From the NCBI GenBank assembly GCA_009845835.1, contig VXYV01000110.1, forward strand, positions 1 through 61,996: 61,996 bases of DNA, written 5' to 3'. This document shows positions 57,807 to 61,996 of the stretch, piece by piece. Position numbers and translations under genes: made by a program. This DNA is from Gammaproteobacteria bacterium (lineage in GTDB: Bacteria > Pseudomonadota > Gammaproteobacteria > Pseudomonadales > Azotimanducaceae). The notes beneath the pieces are model-generated. The model made no database searches, was not told the DNA's origin, and worked only from the letters and a program-made list of their open reading frames with translations. Every line of letters starts with the position of its first letter. Within the stretch, counting starts at the first letter, position 1.

Positions 57807-57882
57807 TGGCAGGCCAGGAGGGCATCGAACCCCCAACCTGCGGTTTTGGAGACCGCCGCTCTGCCAATTGAGCTACTGGCCT
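57807..57882 (-). tRNA. tRNA-Trp (CCA anticodon)
   Basis: A 76-nt cloverleaf with acceptor arms AGGCCAG/CTGGCCT, GTTCGAT in the T loop, an encoded CCA end, and an anticodon loop CTCCAAA giving CCA. It is directly upstream of secE, and the two may be co-transcribed. Confidence 0.95.
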
Positions 57883-58011
57883 AGTTGGATACGAACGTGG
57901 AGTTGTTCATTCGTGTCCGCTACAACGTTGTGTATCCCAGTAGTTATCCTCTTAATTTGATAAATGACTACTCGACGTTAGTCGATGAACAGTCTTGTGA
58001 CATCTTGTGGT

Positions 58012-58087
58012 TGGTGCTCACAATCGGACTTGAACCGATGACCTCTTCCTTACCAAGGAAGCGCTCTACCGGCTGAGCTATGTGAGC
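58012..58087 (-). tRNA. tRNA-Thr (GGT anticodon)
   Basis: A 76-nt cloverleaf with acceptor arms GCTCACA/TGTGAGC, GTTCAAG T loop, encoded CCA, and anticodon loop reading CTTGGTAA (GGT). The 129-nt gap to tRNA-Trp has no tuf gene, unlike the tRNA-Thr-tufB arrangement of many gammaproteobacteria. Confidence 0.95.
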
Positions 58088-58135
58088 GATGTATTCGCGA
58101 ATCGAGCGCTATATTTTACTTCTATTCAAAAACAA

Positions 58136-58209
58136 TGGTGCGGGCAGCGGGAATCGAACCCGCGCCATCAGCTTGGAAGACTGAGGTTCTACCACTAAAC
58201 AATGCCCGC
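58136..58209 (-). tRNA. tRNA-Gly (TCC anticodon)
   Basis: A 74-nt cloverleaf with acceptor arms GCGGGCA/TGCCCGC, GTTCGAT T loop, encoded CCA, and anticodon loop CTTCCAA giving TCC. It lies between tRNA-Tyr and tRNA-Thr, as in the E. coli tyrU-glyT-thrT cluster. Confidence 0.95.
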
Positions 58210-58261
58210 GAATTTGTTCTTCACTATTCATTAATCTGTTAAGAAAACTGAACTATCGTTG

Positions 58262-58346
58262 TGGTGGAGGGGGGAGGATTCGAACCTCCGAAGTCGTAGA
58301 CGTCAGATTTACAGTCTGATCCCTTTGGCCACTCGGGAACCCCTCC
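58262..58346 (-). tRNA. tRNA-Tyr (GTA anticodon)
   Basis: An 85-nt class II tRNA with acceptor arms GGAGGGG/CCCCTCC, a long variable arm, encoded CCA, and anticodon loop CTGTAAA giving GTA. It is the first tRNA of the cluster and the border between the conserved core block and the accessory genes to the right. Confidence 0.95.
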
Positions 58347-58551
58347 GCGCTGTTCATACCGAGAAGTTTCCCCATCAACTGCGGAATGTACACTATCGCA
58401 AAAATTCAATAATTCTGACAGTTCTTTCTCCTCAGATGTTTGCGAGAAATTGTATTGACGAAACCAAGTGTCGTCGATTAACATTGAGCGAAGGTACCCG
58501 GCGATCGTCGTTATTTACAGGATATTCTCTCAATGTACACTGGTTAGATAA

Positions 58552-58938
58552 CTACTCATCTTTACCTTTTAACCAATTGATAGCGCGTTCTAGGACAAAT
58601 ATGTTGTCTTTAAACTTACCCATACCTGTATTGCAGTCGTTGCATACGTAACCTCGAATTGCACCTGTATAGTGATCGTGATCTAGATTTACATCCCGAT
58701 TTTTTTCGATAATCAACGTTCTCTCACAAATGGGACACTTGAACGAAGCGCCGATTGTAGGTCTTGGATTAGTTCGTTCAAATGCGTTCTTGAGAGAACT
58801 AGGTATAGGTTTCTTATATTTTCTGCAAGTTCTACATTCGCTGCGCCGAATGACATCACCAGCTTTGTTGTATTGATTTTTTTCAAATTCTTCAATCGGA
58901 AGAATTTTTTGGCAAATCTTACACCTTTTTTCATCCAT
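58552..58938 (-). CDS. Small HNH nuclease, endonuclease VII / PacI-like
   Basis: The 128-residue product has two zinc-type cysteine modules. An N-terminal one is CKIC...CRTC (residues about 6-39). A C-terminal one is CPIC...CNDC around the nuclease core VNLDHDHYTGAIRGYVCNDC. DHDH, RGYVC and CN match the beta-beta-alpha-Me (HNH) fold of recombination endonuclease VII proteins. The N-terminal CKICQKILPIEEF resembles the short HNH restriction enzyme PacI. Its start overlaps the upstream DNA methyltransferase by 8 nt. The pair suggests a restriction-modification function, which is inferred. Confidence 0.72.
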   Translation of the reverse strand: MDEKRCKICQKILPIEEFEKNQYNKAGDVIRRSECRTCRKYKKPIPSSLKNAFERTNPRPTIGASFKCPICERTLIIEKNRDVNLDHDHYTGAIRGYVCNDCNTGMGKFKDNIFVLERAINWLKGKDE

Positions 58939-59731
58939 TCATCATGTAAGGTAACGTTGTTGCCGAGAGACGTTGTATACAAATCTCACAATACTCGTTA
59001 TTAACTTCGCTACCTACCCACTGACGGTCGTTTAAATCTGCCATCAAGGCAGTTGTACCTGAACCGAGGAAAGGGTCATAAACTAAGTCACCAGGATTAC
59101 TCCATGAAAGTATATGATCTTCTGCTAATTTTTCTGGAAAAATAGCAGGGTGCTTAAACGCGACGTTGTCCGAAGCAGAATGTCCCTTGCCGATACTATA
59201 TTCCCAAACGTTTGTTCGTCGTCCTGTTCTCGCGTAGCCGGCCCTAGTGACCTTCAATAAAGAACCGTCGGGTAACCTTTTAGTTCCACGATCGCCTTCA
59301 CGTGCATCCTTATTGTTTCGATCTTTGAGCAAGTTTATTGTTTTGGGTAAATCTTTTGAGAACACAAACATGTACTCAAATGACTGCCAATAAGCTTTAT
59401 TGTTTCCGCAAGCACCACGAGGTGGCTTCAAGTAAATCATCGTGTCAAACAAATTAAAACCAAGACTTTTGAAATACAAAGCTTGTCTAAAGGACGTTCC
59501 GGTTTCATTTCCACGAACGGTTTGGTCTGCGACAACCCAGACTATCACGCCTCCAGTTTTTAAAACTCGGTACAAAGATTGAGCAATTTCTTCGAAATTT
59601 TCAAAAGAATAACCCCCGTATTCTCGCATGTCGTCGTACGGTGGAGAAGTGACAACTAGATCAATGTATTCTCTCGGCATACGATTCATCGTATCAAGAC
59701 AATCTTCGTTATAAATTTGATTGATATCCAA
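58931..59731 (-). CDS. Site-specific DNA methyltransferase (beta class, N6-A or N4-C)
   Basis: Transfers methyl from SAM to a base in a short DNA site. The 266-residue product has catalytic motif IV as TSPPYDD near the N-terminus and SAM-binding motif I as DPFLGSGTT near the C-terminus, the beta-class order. SPPY indicates exocyclic amino methylation (A or C). IYNEDCLDTMNRMP starts the protein, as in many type II methyltransferases. TTG at 59731 has GGAA 8 nt upstream; the frame stays open to 59818 but without a better start. It is coupled by an 8-nt overlap to the HNH gene. Confidence 0.88.
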   Translation of the reverse strand: MDINQIYNEDCLDTMNRMPREYIDLVVTSPPYDDMREYGGYSFENFEEIAQSLYRVLKTGGVIVWVVADQTVRGNETGTSFRQALYFKSLGFNLFDTMIYLKPPRGACGNNKAYWQSFEYMFVFSKDLPKTINLLKDRNNKDAREGDRGTKRLPDGSLLKVTRAGYARTGRRTNVWEYSIGKGHSASDNVAFKHPAIFPEKLAEDHILSWSNPGDLVYDPFLGSGTTALMADLNDRQWVGSEVNNEYCEICIQRLSATTLPYMMNG

Positions 59732-60062
59732 GGTAAATTCCGTTTTTACGGTTATGTGATCAGCAGTTGTTGTTATACGTAAAAACAGGTTGATCGAATA
59801 AACAAGCCTGATTACCAACCTCTGTTTGTGTTGCCAAATTTAATTTTAGTTATTTGTATTCATTTACTCAAAAGAATACGAACTTGAACAATAATTCGTA
59901 CTTCACTCATGCTTCTCCCTTTAAGTTGCCAGACCCAACAGTCATAGAGAAAGCGACCAAACTACTACGAATATGAAAAAAATGTAATGGCTAACTAGAA
60001 AATTGGTGTTCACCTTGTAGTCTCAGTGAACACCAACTGTTAATCGATTGGTACGACGCGGT
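59732..60062. other. Intergenic region, 331 bp
   Basis: The region lies between the methyltransferase start and the end of the broken ARPP-1 gene. It contains the terminator hairpin at 60003-60036 and the presumed methyltransferase promoter. Otherwise it is AT-rich, and I saw no further gene, repeat or RNA. Confidence 0.5.
60003..60036 (-). terminator. Probable Rho-independent terminator of the ARPP-1 gene
   Basis: A perfect 11-bp inverted repeat TTGGTGTTCAC/GTGAACACCAA with a 12-nt loop lies 26 nt beyond the minus-strand stop at 60063. On the minus strand it is followed by TTTTC. This is the strongest hairpin seen in the window. Confidence 0.6.
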
Positions 60063-61071
60063 TTACGTCAGATTAGGTTCTCCTTCTAACATCCCCTCTT
60101 CCTCTGCGAAGTCAAAGGCACATAGATGGAGCACTTGATCTTCATGAACCAAGGCACCACCAGTGAGTTGCTTGCCTTTGAAACGAAAGTTTTCACCTTC
60201 AGCAACCCCGTCGAAGCGGTTTATCTCTGAAGTTTGTAGACGCGAGGTGAATTCCTTCGCCTTTTTTTCAAGCTGATCTTTCGAAAATCCAACGGGGTTT
60301 CCGTCGATTTCTCGAGTCAAGCCCGAGGCGACAGCATCTAGCGCATAACTTTGAACCAGTTTCGGCATCAAACTTTTGTGAGTGTTTTCACTGTCAAAAA
60401 TTTCCAAACCCGATACTTGACCGTCGATCAAGAAAACTGATCCAATTTGATTTGGTTGGGGGGGCAAATGCCTCAAGATAAGTTTTAATTTTGGTTTGCG
60501 AGGAAACAAACATAGCATCCGACGCCGAAGATGGTGAGTGTGCTCCCATCCGGCGCGACTTTTCTGCAATACCAGCCCATACCCCTGATTGGTCGCTGCG
60601 GACTTCTGAGCAACTAGCAAGATTCATGGAAACGGCACGGTTTTCGAACGCCCTCCCACGCGCATAATGCATTCGGTTCGCTGACTGAAATCATTGCTTT
60701 GAACGAACTCGATGACTATGATGCCATCTACCTGCTTCCACGCATGAAACGGGTAGAGTTTGGTCAGTTTTGGGCTTAACGAGAACAGAAATGTTCAATA
60801 TTCGATTCTGTTTTGCCCCTAGTAATTCTTCACCTTCGAACAACAATGCAAATTTCTCTGAGATGTTGCGAAAACGAATGTCATTTACCTGTGATCCATC
60901 TTCTAGTTCTTCGATCTGGAACAATGACGTGGAGAGTCCTTCGTCCATTGTCAGGTAGTTCGGTTCAACGTTCTGACTGTCAAGCAGCGGAACGATAGTC
61001 AGATTTTCACAAGTTGTCGGCGTACCGAATTTCAACTGTGAAAGAAAAGCAGATATAGTTGTATTCAACAT
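60063..61071 (-). pseudogene. ARPP-1-domain gene broken by a stop codon and a frameshift
   Basis: The translation matches the ARPP-1 family (ARG and rhodanese-phosphatase associated): LFEGEELLGAKQNRILNISV, PVSCVEAGRWHHS, then MHYARGRAFENR, SDQSGVWAGIAEKSRRMGAH and, in another frame, SVFLIDGQVSGLEIFDSENT and GGALVHEDQVLHLCAFDF. An in-frame TGA at 60691-60693 follows EAGRWHHSHRVRSKQ; the same frame resumes with FQSANRMHYARGR. A second break is a shift at a run of seven C (plus-strand G7, 60458-60464). Family function is not established. Either a decayed gene or sequence errors would explain this. Confidence 0.75.
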
Positions 61072-61197
61072 GTGAATCCTATATTAAAAGTTTTGTTATC
61101 TGTAACGATGGGGTTTAATCTCGATAAAACAAGTGGTAATAGACTTAGCACAATGCATTTCAACTTTGGATCATCTCCGATTACGAGAGAGTGGGAC

Positions 61198-61996
61198 ATG
61201 TCTATTTCATTCGTTAAAGTACAACCAGTTGTAATATGCAAAATTTTCAATGACATCCCACTTCTCAAGAATCCATTGCTCTTCAAAGAACCAGAACAAA
61301 AACTGATCAATGTCGCTGAAGCAGCAAATTGGGCGTCGGACTACACCCGACGATCGATTTCTGTCGAAAACATTTCTTATCTCATCCAATATGGACGAAT
61401 TCGCCCAGTTGGTGTGGATGGTCGTCCATATGTTGATAAAACCGAACTGATAAAATACTACGATTCCATCAATAAAGAACAGCAATGGAAACATGAACTA
61501 GGCGACGACTTAAACTGGCAGTTGTCGTTTAATCAATACCGAGAAAAGGAACGGACCAAACACGTCCATCGGTTACATCCCTACAAGGGAAAATTCATCC
61601 CGCAACTGGTCGAATATTTTTTAGATGAGCACACCGATCAATACAAAAGAGAAATCTGTTTTCGTCCCGGGGACGTTGTGTTGGATCCTTTTTGTGGTAG
61701 TGGAACAACCTTGGTTCAAGCTAACGAACTTGGTATACATGCCGTCGGTGTAGACGTATCTGCTTTCAATTGCGTTATCGCGAATACAAAAATCGCGCAA
61801 TACGAACTGAGTCAGCTGTCGTCTACATTACTTGAATTGACGAGCGACTTAGAACACTTTCTACAACTTGAGAAAATCAGTCTGCTCGGGGGTTTGGCAC
61901 GGAACTGAACTATCTTCTATCTGAGTTTAATGCGCGCAACTTTGGTTCTAAAACACAAGCAGAGAATACCAATGATGAAGGTTCTTTTTCTAAATC
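61198..61996 (+). pseudogene. DNA methyltransferase with N-terminal HTH-like domain, apparently frameshifted, runs off window
   Basis: From ATG 61198 the product has an N-terminal region with a winged-HTH/excisionase look (ISYLIQYGRIRPVGVDGRPY near residues 60-80), then HRLHPYKGKFIPQLVEYFL and SAM motif I DPFCGSGTTLVQANELGIH. The frame stops at 61908. A different frame then reads on to the window end as protein (ELNYLLSEFNARNF), the usual continuation for this family. The shift maps between 61872 and 61902, probably at G5 (61888-61892). Downstream catalytic motifs lie outside the window. It is divergent from the ARPP-1 gene. Confidence 0.65.

Noticed and set aside
58262-61996. Possible integrated element at tRNA-Tyr
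   Set aside because: The accessory genes lie on the 5' side of tRNA-Tyr, no duplicated tRNA 3' end was found, and no integrase is present. Classical tRNA-site integration is not supported.
1-61996. CRISPR arrays, insertion sequences and replication origin
   Set aside because: I looked for regularly spaced repeats, transposase motifs with terminal repeats, and DnaA-box clusters, and saw none.

Overview
The window is a stretch of a gammaproteobacterial chromosome, by eye about 43-45% GC. The assignment rests on gene order and protein type. The S10, spc, alpha and str ribosomal operons, rpoC-rpoB, the L7/L12-L10-L1-L11 genes, nusG and secE form one uninterrupted minus-strand block, as in pseudomonads and legionellae rather than E. 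coli. SecE has three membrane segments, a Syd protein is present, and a Tyr-Gly-Thr-Trp tRNA cluster precedes secE. I cannot place it below class. An uncultivated, probably aquatic lineage is a guess.

Layout. (1) 1-2.4 kb: two secreted or membrane-anchored proteins of unknown role, one with an HEXXH zinc-peptidase motif. (2) 2.9-7.7 kb: an NfeD/SPFH membrane pair, then glutamine-dependent NAD synthetase, a metallo-beta-lactamase-fold protein lacking metal ligands, and a 38-residue bTHX ribosomal protein. (3) 7.8-17.3 kb: an unknown membrane protein, a second secreted HEXXH protein, a CDF exporter, a five-gene minus-strand operon (MFS-acyltransferase fusion, GNAT, lumazine-synthase-like, GH20 hexosaminidase, sugar kinase of the APH fold) and a ZIP transporter. 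(4) 17.5-24.4 kb: two paralogous outer-membrane barrels and four tandem exported EF-hand proteins, followed by an ECF sigma factor, a probable anti-sigma factor and a CnrX/Spy-like periplasmic sensor. (5) 24.4-27.9 kb: syd and uvrA. (6) 27.9-58.3 kb: the transcription/translation block and four tRNAs. (7) 58.5-62.0 kb: an accessory segment with a DNA methyltransferase paired to a small HNH nuclease, a broken ARPP-1-type gene, and a second methyltransferase that appears frameshifted and runs off the window.

The most interesting candidate system is the EF-hand cluster beside the sigma/anti-sigma/sensor genes. It suggests a calcium- or metal-responsive envelope regulon built by gene duplication. 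Second is the methyltransferase/HNH pair, which looks like a minimal restriction-modification module. Two core genes carry residues known as resistance alleles elsewhere: Asn at the RpoB position equivalent to E. coli His526, and Arg at S12 position 43. Other oddities are a long acidic tail on L17, a 172-nt gap inside the S10 operon, and no tuf gene in the tRNA cluster.
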